Shown: piece after piece, positions 12,304-29,727 of the stretch
How positions within the stretch are numbered: the first letter of the stretch is position 1
How the letters are laid out: every line of letters begins with the position of its first letter
Source of the DNA: Pezicula radicicola
Taxonomy: Eukaryota > Ascomycota > Leotiomycetes > Helotiales > Dermateaceae
Length of the DNA stretch: 64,000 bases
Direction: 5' to 3'
Assembly: GCA_003008705.1 (NCBI GenBank)
Contig: PDUO01000002.1
Coordinates: forward strand, 886,898 to 950,897
Notes under the pieces: model-generated
Seen by the model: only the letters and a program-made list of their open reading frames with translations
Database searches by the model: none
Told to the model about the DNA's origin: nothing
Position numbers and translations under genes: made by a program

Positions 12304-12822
12304 AAAGTGCTTTGCAATATCACCATCATTTTCAGCCGAAAACTACCTTTTGAAAACCCTCGTTTAAAAGCCACCCCTTAAAAAGGAGTTATTGTATAAT
12401 AGCTTTACAACAACTTGTCTTATTATATGTTTTTCGTTAGATAATTATTTTATCTTATATTAAATACTTATAAATAAATTATTAAATAGTTATATTCAGT
12501 ATAGGTTATATTATAATTAAAATAGAAAAAGAGGTAGAAATGTATATTTAGGCCGAGGCATCCTTAGGGTATTTTACTAGCTTTTCCTAACTACAGCTAA
12601 AATTAATCTATACCTGTATTTCCTTATATTAATATATTAGTATTAAAAATTAATATTACAAGGAAAGTATTATGGTATAAAGTAATCATCTTAAGTAGAT
12701 TTATAATAGAGCAAGTTGTGGTAAAGTTATTATACAATTATTGCTTTTTAAGGGTGGCTTTTAAAAAGGTATGCGCCTATCGAAAATTCGTTGAAAATGA
12801 CGCTAATATTGCAAAGCACTTG
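12304..12822. mobile_element. Non-autonomous inverted-repeat element, about 0.52 kb
   Basis: Two arms of about 115 bp face each other. The left arm (12304 to about 12418) begins AAAGTGCTTTGCAATAT and later contains TTTAAAAGCCACCCCTTAAA and TTGTATAATAGCTTTAC. The reverse complement of the right arm (about 12708-12822) reads AAGTGCTTTGCAATATTA, then TTTAAAAGCCACCCTTAAA and TTGTATAATAACTTTAC, in the same order and spacing. The interior is very AT-rich and encodes nothing. No transposase is present, so it would depend on one elsewhere. Target-site duplications are not clear. The superfamily cannot be named from this sequence. Confidence 0.7.
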
Positions 12823-15800
12823 AAGTAGCGAACGGAGTACAACCACACCCGCACCCGCTGTCAGACATCCAACCGAAATACAGGCTACCCGTACGGAACA
12901 AATAGACCGTCCCTTCTGCAATAGATACCATCCTCCCCATCGTCTTCTGGCCTGGAACTTGGGGCGCCGGCCTTCTTGATTCTGCATAGATAGATCGCCG
13001 GCCACAGAAGAGTATTTGAAACTTTGAACTTTGAACCGTGGCAAGTTTAGCCAAACGCGAACTCGCTGTCCTTGTTCTCGAGTCTTCCGTGGTCCCTTTT
13101 CCTCCACAATAAGCCCGCCATCTGCGCCTGACTTCCTACGTACAGTAAGGTGCACGTCCTACGCAATCCAGATATCCTAAACTCTATTGCAGGTTAAGGG
13201 CCTGATGCAATGCTTCGAAAGCTTTACCCAGACCGTCTACTTCATGACTCTTGGAGATCAAGGGGTGGTTAACCACGCTCCGACAGAGCTCTATGACCAC
13301 TACTAATCAATGGTCACTCGCGTTACTAAGTGCGGTGTCTATAGACAGCACAGCACTTCCTGCAGGCTTCATCACCCTCCTCTAACTAGCTGTCAGAGCC
13401 TAGAAGCCGAAGGACCATACTCTGTAAGGTCCTATCGGAGAGCATTGCTATCGAATTTCAAATAACCGAGCCACAAAAGCAACCTTTCCCCACCATTCAT
13501 TCCATTACATCCCCGAAAGTTAGTTCTCCAGCGCACATGCCCATCCCTGACCAAGTCATCACTTGGCCCAGGCGCCGAAAGTCAAAAATCTAGATGGCCG
13601 ATTAGTCCTTGCCGCCTCTCAAAAGCCAAATCCAGCCTTTGGACCAAGCAGAGTTCCATGCTGTTTCGCTGTATCCTTCGTCGAGTCCTGAACCCTTGAG
13701 CCTTTGGACCCTGAAAATCGTGTCCCGCTCTCATACATCGAATGCTTGTCATCGTGCATTGGATTAACAAAGCATGGAACTGCAATGCGTAATTTTAAGT
13801 TTTATATTTCCTTTTTGGCTTGTCACTCCATACCTATGGAGTCTGCTCTCCTGTGAGGGTATCGTCGCAATCGATGATCTTAAGCCGTGCCTCCCATCAT
13901 GAGTTGAGTCGCTCTGAGGTTGTTCTGCCATGGTTATTTTTACAGTGCTTAGAAATACCTGGCGAGATACGGCTTGGTGGCTGCGGCGAGGTACAGAGGG
14001 CCATCACCCTATGGTGCCCATCATCTTGAAAAGCCAAGCTTTCATGAGGCAAGAGAGGGGAAGCTTTGAACAAATCGATGTGTTCACGTCTGGGCGAGTG
14101 CCGGCACTCGTCGGAGGTGGCCGCTAAAGTGTAACTTGAATGTGGAGTCATCCGTCGGATCGGGCTTCAGTGAACCTTTATGCATGTGTTTCTCTGGTAT
14201 GGTGTGCAGCTTTCCGGTTTGACGAGGAGTTGTACTCACACATGGGCCGTTGGTTGGGTGGTTCTGATATAAGCGAGCGAGAGCAGCATACATACTTTCG
14301 GCTCTCTGTTTCCAACTTTAGCTTGAGCCTCCATCTTTCTCATATCCGCTCTGTGGTATTAATATTGAGAAACCTAAGTGGGTAGCTAGAATATACAGTA
14401 CGTCGTACTTGCCACCTCAAGATTGATTACTCATATAACTGGGAACGAAGTAGCGTGGCATGATTTCTGTGCTTCTTTTCCTCTTTATTTACTTGCTTCA
14501 TCGTCTCAACAGAGATGTGGACCTTGTGTACTATTGAAATGCCTTTTCCTATCTTGAAACAGACGAACAAGTGAAGTCTCTCACTAAGAAAAAGCTTCAT
14601 GTCGCAAGGTTTTGCGACACAACAAATATTCCTACGTCGAAGGCAAAGTCTCTCAAGGCATTGAACCACGTGGAGAAGTTGAGATTTTGATTCTCTCTGA
14701 TATCTACAAAATCTATCGAATATCACTATTCTGAGAGAGCGGAGCGGGACTTGGTGTAACCCACCAACACTCACACCCTCATTCTTCGTGTGACGCGATC
14801 TGGAGATCTACCACCTAATGCAAGACCGAAAATTCCATTGTCAGGCACATCACATCTACCTATCCTATCACAAAGTCATATCACAATCTCTAATCGAGTG
14901 CATCTTCTTTTTAGTACGGTAGATAATACAGATGGGCTTGAACAAGGAATCGACGGCATACAAACAATTCCTTAGATCGAATAAGAGGCTTCTTGCATAC
15001 CATCGCCATTAATCTCGATCCTCAAAATTGAGACATCACCGCTGAAGAGAAGAAGCACTCTTTTCGTCGATCGTCTGCTAGTGACTGAGGTTGAAAAATG
15101 AAAGACGGCAGATGGTATTCGTTTAGTAATTCACATATTTCAACGGCAATGTACAAGACCCCAATCACAACTATCGCTCATCTACCATTCGCTTCAGAGA
15201 ACAATTAAAAAGGCACCACATTTAAGCACAGGCTCCTCTCCCATCTATCGTTATATTAATGGAAAACAATAGACCTTGCAGCATTTATTAGAGCATCCCT
15301 GAAATACAAGCCTGCAACGATGTATTTCGCCGCTAATCCAAAAGCTTGCTGCCCTCTCCATTCATCTATTGCTTTTTCTTCTCACCGATTAAGCTACATG
15401 ATCATACGACTTTCAATAGTTAACACTAAACAGGGAAACCACTCCGTTAAAGCTCTCATCGCTTCCCTTCAGATGCAGCCACATATCGGCAAAATCAGCG
15501 GAGTTCAGAGCAGCTCAGTCATCTATCACTTCTTATCTACATTCTCCAAGGCTTTCGAAAGCGCTTCCAAATGGTCAAAGCCCTAAAGTAAGCAAATCAT
15601 CCGCATTTCCTGAAAGTACCTCTAGTTGCCACTACCATCACCACATAGCCTCTCTCTCTCCCCCTCGGATAATTAATAGCGGAGAGAAAAAAGAAGTCGA
15701 TATATTCTCAGCAATGACAATAACGAACCCATCAGCCATTCGATCAATCAATCACAATCCATCAGCCCTAAATATCGCCCTATCACCTCAAAACCAGCCT

Positions 15801-17517
15801 CATGATGGCTCATCAAGACCATTACCCTTACTAGTACTTCGTACCAGCATCAAGAACCAACCTTATCATATCTCAAATCTCACCTCATTATACCTCACCT
15901 CGCCATCCTCCGGCTACAACGTTCTAGAATCAAGATGCATGCTGGCATACTCAAGTTCGGCGCTGCAACTCATCTATTTACACAAAGGGTCGTAGCCACC
16001 ACAATGCCACCACCACACTCTCAATACTACACTACACACTTACCAGCCTATCCCCCTGAGCCTCGTATTCAACATTTTCTACTCTCTAGATTATGAGCTT
16101 AATTCTCTTCGCCTTACCACACTTCNCAATCTCTACTCAAATCCCCCTAATTTGCCTCACCTCCTCGTGAGTCCTTCTTTCTTTGCAGTACCACACCACA
16201 ATAAACAAAAGGGGGTATAGTAACTATATGCCTCCTTCCATGCCGTCCTAACCAACCGGCATACCACACCACACCCTCTGAAATGATTCCTTTCTTTAAA
16301 AGCCTACCTACTACTGGACCACTTTATCCATCCATAGGAGTCATCTACCCAAGCACCCATCCACAAAAATAAGGGCCCAACCTTAAAAACCACGTTCTCT
16401 AGGTAGCAACTCTAAAATTTTCTATCTATACATCCCATTTATCCTCCCTCCATCACCCCCTTCCACTTCCCAAAAACACTGTCCTTCCGTACCACCATCA
16501 ATTTACCCATCTTTATCCTTCTCACAATCATGTCGTGTAACCACACTCTCTAATCTCTCTCTCCGTCTCTCTGCCCTAAACCCTCAACTCCACCCCTCAA
16601 TCCTTCCATTCTTCTATCCTTCCATCCTTCCATCAACCCACCCCACCATCCTATCCCATCAAATCCCATCAAATCCCGAACAACCCAACCTACCCATGAA
16701 ATGACATGCATGCGTTACCAACCATGCAAAGCCAAGCCTGAATCCAACTCCGATTCCCCGAATCACCTACTCCCCTACTCCCCCCTCCATTTTTTTCTTA
16801 AAAAAACAATTTTCAAAAAAAGAAAATCACACCACTTCTTACCTCCAAAGAAATCAGCCCACATCTTCAGCTCCAACTCCAACTCCGTCCTCCAAAGATC
16901 AACAAATCGTACAAAATCTTTTACGCCGAGAAACCAAGTCGAAGCCGAGGATGCCAACGAATACAAAGAAGCGAATGCAGTGTAAGGTATAACAAGTACA
17001 AAACAACAGAATATGACAGACAGATAGACATACCTAGGTAGAAAGGTAGGTTGGTAAGTGGCTAGCTAGGTAGGATCTAGGATCTAGCTATCCAGGATAC
17101 CTTTACGCGAGGCAGAAAGTCGAGGACGGGGAGGGGAGAGGGGGGGGAACACTGGAAGGAAAGGACCCCGAGAATGCAAGAATTCAAGACATGCAGAAGG
17201 AGGGTGCTTAGCTAGGAAGCTGTCAAGATCAAAACACGTGGAGACAGGATAATCAAATGGCATATGCATAAAGAATAAGCCCTTCCGAATGAATGGGTCA
17301 TGGAGCTAGCTAAAGTTGGTGATGGTATTGTTTAATTTTTTTTTCTGACTGGGTTGATTTTCATGTTCTTGCTCGCTAGCTATGTCTCTGTCTCTGCAGA
17401 CCTTTCTACTCTCACAGGTTTTACAATTTTTGAGCTCCTTCGTTCGCCAGATCTTACCAACACGCTTATTTCAGACATAAAAACACATGAATAAAACAAT
17501 GAGTACAGGAATACTCC
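12823..17517. other. Gene-poor region with a long G-depleted tract
   Basis: No gene is supported. A small perfect stem of TGTCGCAA / TTGCGACA sits near 14599-14619. From about 15.6 to 16.98 kb the plus strand is strikingly poor in G and rich in C, A and T, with CT-runs and CCATCC words; an undetermined base (n) is at 16126. The last few hundred bases before 17518 are the 3' flank of the ABC transporter. Confidence 0.55.
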
Positions 17518-23443
<5,926 letters not shown>

Positions 23444-24355
23444 TACCGCTAATCAATGCCTCTGGTAACGCGCTGATATCCCCCGGTTCATCTGCAAGAA
23501 GACGGGGAGAAATCAGTGCCGACGTTGAATGGTGAGTTGGGGTTCTGAAAGTATTGATTGATACAGAGATAGGTGAGTAGTCAGCAAAATAATAATGCGG
23601 TCAAGCCCACCTTAGTAATAACTTAATGCATGATCTGCCTAGTGCAACGAGTCGTCATCTTCAGATGGTGCCGACCTCTGGAAGTTTACAACAAATGTTT
23701 TTTTGGGGGGGATTTTCAGACTGAGTACTATTCAATTCAATTCCATTCAATTCACTTTACTATACCTTACTTTACTTGAATTCTCGAACCACTACAACCT
23801 AGTGAGAGCACTGTCTTCAATTTGCCTCCGAAGTACTGTCAAATTCCTCTTCAGACCTTATCATCGAATCTCGGCCGGGCATTTCTTTTAAGTCCGGCGG
23901 CTTCAAGTGCATGATACGGAGTGGGTCCATTTCGATTTCAAAGATTCACAGGCACGACAGGGAAGGATGAAGATTCAACAGCCATGATTTCCTTCCTCCT
24001 CCAGTATCTGATATCAATCCCCACTAACGCCCAAAGCTCATTGCAAAAATTCGTGGTGGTGATCTAGCGCTATGGTTTCATGTCATGGCAAACATCCTCC
24101 CACCTGTCTCCCTATGCAAAGGAAAGAAAAGTATGATCAAAAGTACTCCCACAAGACATCCGTACTGCCCAAACCACGATCTCTCCATTGAAGAGGCCCA
24201 AAAGAAGAAATTGAATACACGAAGAGCCAAATGTAGCGACAGGTCAAGGGGGAGAACCGTCAATAGATGCGATGAACATCCATGGCTAGTGCCTTCTGAG
24301 AGATACGGGGACCGGTCAACAGCTACTCTCGGCCTAATTTGTGTCGAGACACATC
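23444..24355. other. Intergenic: ABCC promoter and cbf1 3' flank
   Basis: Promoter side of the ABC transporter on the right of its ATG, and the downstream flank of the Cbf1 gene. It contains a TTAGTAA element at 23612, a run of ATTCAATTC-like words near 23730-23760, and no supported gene. Confidence 0.6.
23612..23618 (-). promoter_or_regulatory. Candidate Yap1 response element (TTACTAA)
   Basis: The minus strand reads TTACTAA, the consensus for Yap1-type bZIP factors, 169 bases upstream of the ABCC start codon and in the transporter's orientation. Yeast YCF1 is a known Yap1 target, so position and partner fit. A 7-base match alone can occur by chance. Confidence 0.45.
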
Positions 24356-25250
24356 TCAAATATCTCCAGAGCCATCCTCCTTCTTGGGTGCTAATCCTGC
24401 GCTTTGGCAGGTTTTTTTCCATGTCTCAACTTCACGCCATGCTCGCTCACACTCCGTCTTTAACTTATCATTACTGGCGCTGAGTTCGGCAATAGCTTGC
24501 TCAGTCAGAAGCTTCTCCAAAGTCCACTTCTCAATGTTCTGAGTCTCATTCTCTTTGAGCTGTGTGATGAAAGAAACAGCGCGTTGCAGGATAGATCCCT
24601 TGTTCTTCTCGCATCCGGGAACAATCTTGGCTAACTCGTTGATACCCTCATTAATTGTCTCTCGGCGGCGACGTTCAACTACAATAAAATTAGAGGGCTG
24701 CACACTTTTGTGGGGAATACTAAAACCTACCCTCCTTATGGTTATCCTTGCGAACCTTGTGCCATTCATCAGATCCAACAGCAGGCTTTGAACCTGAGCT
24801 CCGGCCACCTGAGGGCGTGGAGTTATGCTGTTGTTGTTCCATAAAGCTATTATCTTGTTGGCTATCTCCCAGGAACGATGGATCGTTGCGCTCGTCAGAT
24901 GAACCTTGGGTAGCGAATGAGACGTCCGTAGGTTGTGGGATGGTCATGGTCGGGTAGACACCAGCGAGCGCAGCAGCAGCAGTCGAAGCAGCATTGCCAC
25001 CATTCTGCTCAGGGTTGCCTTGGTGGTGCACGCTGAAGTCTTGTAAGGCTTCAACAGACTGGTCACCGGCCATACCGGAGCCATTTGGCGACACACGCTT
25101 GTTACGAAGGCCTCTTGTGTTATCAGCTGACATGCCCTGGTCGTAAGCATCGCGCTTGCGCTTTTGGGAGTTGCTCTCTAATCCATTGTCTCCACGCACG
25201 GCATTTGCAACTTCCTGCAAGCCTGAGTGTTCAAGATCGATATCAGACAT
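24356..25250 (-). CDS. cbf1: Cbf1-type bHLH transcription factor
   Basis: Two exons, 25250-24731 and 24678-24356, with a 52-nt intron splitting the basic region; 280 aa. The basic helix-loop-helix domain is at about residues 165-220: DEWHKVRKDNHKEVERRRRE, then TINEGINELAKIVPG and KGSILQRAVSFITQL. The basic region has the His/Glu/Arg pattern that binds CACGTG. A leucine-rich coiled coil follows (LLTEQAIAELSASNDKLKTE). The N-terminal 160 residues are polar and Gln/Ser/Gly-rich with a KRKR cluster. Yeast Cbf1 binds centromere CDEI and sulphur-metabolism promoters; in filamentous fungi the second role is the likelier. The gene is divergent from fyv10. Confidence 0.9.
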
Positions 25251-25572
25251 GTTGAGGGGTATCTATTCTGCTGTGACACGACTTGAAGGTTGATTGGTAG
25301 AGGTTGGGTGGTAAGATTTGCGGCTTGGGAATGGCGCAAATGACCTAGAAAGGTTGGATGTTGGTCTTGTAGGCTAAGGGACGGCCCTTAACTGAGACGT
25401 CAAGATGTCTTGGGGGAGGATTGACGTGTCTGCGACGTTTGTACAGGTGCACCGAGCTGTTGTACTGTGCTGGGTGACTGAAGGATCTCGAAGCACTCAG
25501 ATGCAGTGGTCCGTCGTTCGGTCGTCCAACGAACCGTTTCTGTGATCTCTGGAGTAGCAGCTACAAGGTCAG

Positions 25573-25578
25573 CACGTG
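25573..25578. promoter_or_regulatory. CACGTG box upstream of cbf1
   Basis: A palindromic CACGTG 323 bases upstream of the cbf1 start. This is the core site bound by Cbf1-type bHLH proteins, so it could serve autoregulation. Flanks read AGCACGTGTC. Confidence 0.35.
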
Positions 25579-26543
25579 TCAATGCAGATTATGTACCACG
25601 AGCAATCGCGGAATGGGCTGACTGAAAATGAGATATTCATCGACTTTGCGCCTCAGCTCTCTGCCAGCCGCGACAGATCACTGACCCAGCGCGTTGGCAA
25701 CGGCATAAAATACAATACATTGCGGTCGCAAACAGTACAGAGATATTGTTCGGCTAATCTCCGAGTAAGAGTGCATAGTTGAATGTATTGTTTCTGCGCT
25801 GCCTGATGTGACAGAGAGAAAAGCAAAGGAAGAGAATGGCCGTTGTGCAGTTCGTCGTGTTTGCGATCCGGTGACAGGCGAAGGCGAAGGCGCAAGTAGT
25901 TTGGACCAACGAGCGACGCGACCTGTCCCGCACTGGCACTTCTACCGAAGGATCGTGACCATTCCTTGGGTCGCGTGAATTTGACCACTGGATCGGATGT
26001 TTGAACGGTTCCACGAACAGTTGCGACAAGGCGCTGATTTAGGGAAGTAGAAAAGCGCAACGTTTAAAGAGACTCCGGGAATACATTAAGAGAACTGGGG
26101 AGCGCTGCGTACCTTGGTTACCTATCTCTCTGACTTTGGTTCCGACCTCAAAAAGAGCCGAAGCTGAATATGGGCTGGGAGTCCTGACGCGTATTGGCCT
26201 CGATAGCCCTCAACGCGGTTCGATTTTGGGCGCGAGAGGATCTAGAAGGAGTAGAGGATCGCTGGAAGATCTTAATAAATTGAAATTGATGAGATCGCCA
26301 GCGTTGGGATGCCGTTGGGCCTGTTCTTGTTGTGTATTGAGTATGTCGATTCAAGAACACCTGACCAAGACTCGTGATTGACTAGTCACGAGTAAGCGCT
26401 CGAATAGGTGGGGAAAAGCGTAATCGGTCAAGGATGCAGTGAATGGAGAGACGATTGCTATGCAGAAAATGGAGTCTTGCAGCAATACAGGACACCCTCT
26501 TGCTTTGGGGATATGTGAGAAGGAGGTATCGTGATTTGAAATG

Positions 26544-26549
26544 CACGTG
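26544..26549. promoter_or_regulatory. Second CACGTG box between cbf1 and fyv10
   Basis: CACGTG with flanks TGCACGTGGG, 454 bases upstream of the fyv10 ATG and about 1.3 kb upstream of cbf1. It may act on either gene or on none. Confidence 0.3.
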
Positions 26550-27002
26550 GGGAGAGAGACGAACGTCCCTGAGCGCGTGATTTCGATTTTTGAGCTCCGT
26601 TCTTGTGAGCCAACCCTAATAGGCTAGTGCCCCTTTATTTTCCAACAGTTCGGCAATTCAGCGCGCTCTCTCGACTGAGTCGGCCTTCTCGCTTGCGTCA
26701 CTCGTCTTTATCGATTGCCGTATCGTATGTACGGAAGTTCTGTATGTACAGTATCTCATCGTATCAGCTCAGATATGCCAGCATCAGTACACTGCCGCTC
26801 GTGCCACAGGGCAAAAGATATTATATCTTCATATTTGTGTTAATGGGAAACTAAAATAATTTGCACCACTGCCAGTTCACACTCTTAATTGGCTACCAAC
26901 CAACACCCATAAGAGTTCTGCTGCTACCGTCTGCAGTCCACAGGACATCTGCATACTTCCTACAACCCGCCTACATCGAAAGCTTGCCAACAAGATAACA
27001 AG

Positions 27003-28383
27003 ATGGCAGACCACATAACCTCGAAGCTAAACCCTGAGTCCCACCTCATTCTGGTACTCGTTCCTGATTCCTGCTGGGGCAGCCCTCGAGTTAACGCTCC
27101 CATAGGATCAACCCCTACTCCGCCTTCCCCATGAGCTTCTTCGTAAGAACTTCAAGGCCGCCCATCTTGCCGTCGAAAAAGACACAACAAATCTGAAGAA
27201 CACCTTAAAACAAACCGCAAACTCCTCCCTTACCTCTGCCTCTGATCCCACCACAGTTGTCCAAAGCCTTGACTCAATGATAGCGCGCATGCGGGGTCTA
27301 AAACGAAAACTCACAACTTATTCCGAAGAAGAAAGTCGCATACACTCCCAGTCAGCATCGAGGATACAACATCTGGGAGCGTTGTATGGTATGCATAGTT
27401 TGGATGATGTGAAGTATGAAGAATGGTCCAGAACGCGCCTCGACAGGCTGCTGGTGGATTACCTCCTCAGGTATGGGTACAAGGAAAGTGCCACGGCATT
27501 AGCAAAAGAAAAAGGGATTGAGGAATTAGTGGACGTTGAGACATTTGTACAGATGAGTCGAATACGAGAAAGCCTAAGGGACGGTAGAGTCACCGAGGCT
27601 CTCGCATGGTGCGCAGAGAATAAGAAAGAGCTAAGGCGGATGGATGTAGGCTTTTTCTTTCAGTTGAGAAATCTGGTTCCTGCTGACTAGTTTTACAGAG
27701 CAATCTCGAATTTATGCTTCGCTTTCAGCAGTTCATAGAGTTGGTTCGCACACAAGATCAGACAAAACACATCGAGTCAATAGCTCACGCTCGGAAATAC
27801 CTTCTGCCATTCAAGGACAATTATCCAAAGGAGGTCCAGCAAGCATGTGGATTACTCGCATTTCCTCCTGGTTCCAGAATGGATCCTTATAGTGTATGCT
27901 CTCATTCTTCCTTTCATTTTATAGAATCTTTCTAATATGTATTTGCAGGACCTCTACTCTCCCTCTCGTTGGTCAACTCTTGCTCATCTCTTCACAACAA
28001 CACATAATACTCTACTATCACTTCCTCCAGTTCCATTATTACACGTAGCCCTCTCAGCCGGCCTGTCGGCTCTCAAAACGCCGTCCTGCCACTCTGAACA
28101 TCCCTCCTCCATTTCACCCAGCTCCTCCTTGTCTGTGACAACATCTGTCTGTCCCATCTGCAGTACTGAATTGAACGACCTTGCACGAAATGTTCCCTAC
28201 GCCCATCATACCAAGTCTCACGTTGAGACAGACCTATTATTGCTTCCGAATGGATGTGTTTACGGAAGGCAGAGGTTAGAAGAGTATTCAAGGAAGGCTG
28301 GTTTGCCACCTGACAAATTGAAAGACCTAAGAAATGGGGAGATATACCCTTCAGATAGCGTTAAGAAAGTGTATATCTCATAA
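27003..28383 (+). CDS. fyv10: Fyv10/MAEA, GID/CTLH E3 ligase subunit
   Basis: Four exons, 27003-27053, 27106-27645, 27699-27893 and 27949-28383; phase 0 at every join; 406 aa. It is a RING-like subunit of the GID/CTLH ubiquitin ligase that degrades gluconeogenic enzymes when glucose returns (known from yeast Gid9). Visible are an N-terminal [17 protein letters not shown] segment, a LisH motif at about 124-156 ([19 protein letters not shown]), CTLH and CRA regions, and a degenerate RING at about 330-360 ([10 protein letters not shown] followed by [11 protein letters not shown]). The short first exon is needed to reach ATG 27003. Its donor, GTACTC, is unusual, but the join reproduces the family N-terminus. 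The [15 protein letters not shown] start fits homologues. Confidence 0.92.
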
Positions 28384-28893
28384 GAACCCTAAATTCAAGT
28401 CAAGCGTTCGTCTCCAATGACTGGTTTTTACAATCTGCTATTTACAGACCAGAAATGTACAGAATCTTCCTTAATTTTTGTCAATCCGCCTTTCAAAGAG
28501 CAAAGGAAGCAAAATAGGAGAAAATTCTGCTTTATGTTATTTCTTTCTTCGCCGTCTCATCACCTCCAAGGACTGTGGACCTCGCTGTGTGGAGTGCTTG
28601 TATAGTACACTCAAATGCTGGGAGGAAGTAGCTCCTAAGTGGCAACGGTTGTTCAAATATTCAGGACCAAGATAAATCAGCCAACATCACTACTTAAGTT
28701 ATGCAACGAGTCCTTACATTTTGCCTACAATATAACTGGTTCTGCACCTCATCTATTTCATTCAAACTCAGTGGCAAAAACAGGTCACTGTTACAACTCT
28801 CCACGAGAGCAACTTTGTTAACATGCCTAGTCACTTACTACCTAGATATAGCAGGTGTCTATAGAAATGTCAAGTTGCCTTAGCAGAACTTGG

Positions 28894-29011
28894 TACGAAG
28901 GCGAAATTTTTAAGTCTTGAACATGGTTCAAGCGTTTCTTCACCCGAATCAATCCATTTCACAGCCAAAACGCTTGGACCAGGCTCAAGACTTAAAAATC
29001 TCGCCTTCGTA
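28894..29011. mobile_element. 118-bp foldback MITE, copy 1
   Basis: Nearly the whole element is one inverted repeat. The left arm runs TACGAAGGCGAAATTTTTAA, then GTCTTGAACATGGTTCAAGCG; the right arm read backwards gives TACGAAGGCGAGATTTTTAA, then GTCTTGAGCCTGGTCCAAGCG. A unique centre of roughly 30 bases contains TTCACCCGAATCAATCC. The outermost bases are TA on both sides, fitting a TA target duplication as used by Tc1/mariner-type transposases. There is no coding capacity. Several arm mismatches are C-to-T or G-to-A, so this looks the older copy. Confidence 0.8.
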
Positions 29012-29609
29012 TGTAGGTAGTTAATTATTCATCCATCTTCATGGACAAGAAAATTGCCGATAAAGGTAGGATTCCCATGGAAGTTGATTGGAGTCCCGCG
29101 TCTTGGTGAGTGGAGCCAACCCTTCCCTTGTATATTAGCCGTTTGGCCAGGGTCTCTTAACGCGTCTGAGAGGTAAATACTGGAAGCTTATTGGCTAGAA
29201 CTGCTCTGTTTCATCGATATCCTAGTGGACGTCCATGTGGCCCAAGGGTTGACCAAATATAAGAGGGAGGGGATATAGAGACTTTAGTTCTGTGCCATTT
29301 TAGGTTGCCCCTTTTGGTCGGATTCTAAGCGAGGCAGCAATTCATATTCGGAGTTGCTTCCTTTTGAAGCACGTAGACTAACCGTGACAATAGCATTAAG
29401 AGTAGGGAGATAGTCACTGTTGTAATTTTGTTCAGCTATAAGACGTACTTTTGTGTCTGTTATGTCAGGGCATTAAGTACCTAGTATTTTGAAACCCTGT
29501 ATCATAGGGAAGGATAGAGGTATTTACATCTTGTGTTTTATGCTACAGACAAGGCCTCCAAACACTGCACAAGCTTTGAAGTTGTGACTTTGTAGATATC
29601 GAAATGAAC

Positions 29610-29727
29610 TACGAAGGACAAATTCATTGCACTTGAGCCTGGTCCAAGCGTTTTCGCTGTGAAAAGTATTAATTTGGGTGAGGAAACGCTTGGACCAGGC
29701 TCAAGTGCAATGAATTTGTCCTTCGTA
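29610..29727. mobile_element. 118-bp foldback MITE, copy 2
   Basis: Same length and plan as the copy at 28894-29011, inserted in the opposite orientation judged by its centre (its reverse complement contains CTCACCCAAATTAATAC). The arms match almost perfectly: TACGAAGGACAAATTCATTG on the left, and its reverse complement ending CCTTCGTA on the right. The sub-terminal CTTGAGCCTGGTCCAAGCG is shared with copy 1, while the segment next to the termini differs. TA dinucleotides bound both ends. Confidence 0.82.

Larger units (their letters stand above)
25251..27002. other. Divergent intergenic region between cbf1 and fyv10
   Basis: About 1.75 kb separating the two start codons. It should contain both promoters and leaders. 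Two CACGTG boxes are present. The open frames on either strand are short and unlike protein. Confidence 0.6.

Noticed and set aside
11824..12381. 185-codon plus-strand open frame
   Set aside because: It runs into the left arm of the inverted-repeat element and has no recognisable domain; composition reads as translated non-coding DNA.
14599..14619. Small perfect hairpin TGTCGCAA/TTGCGACA
   Set aside because: Too short to separate from chance in 64 kb, with no terminator or element context.
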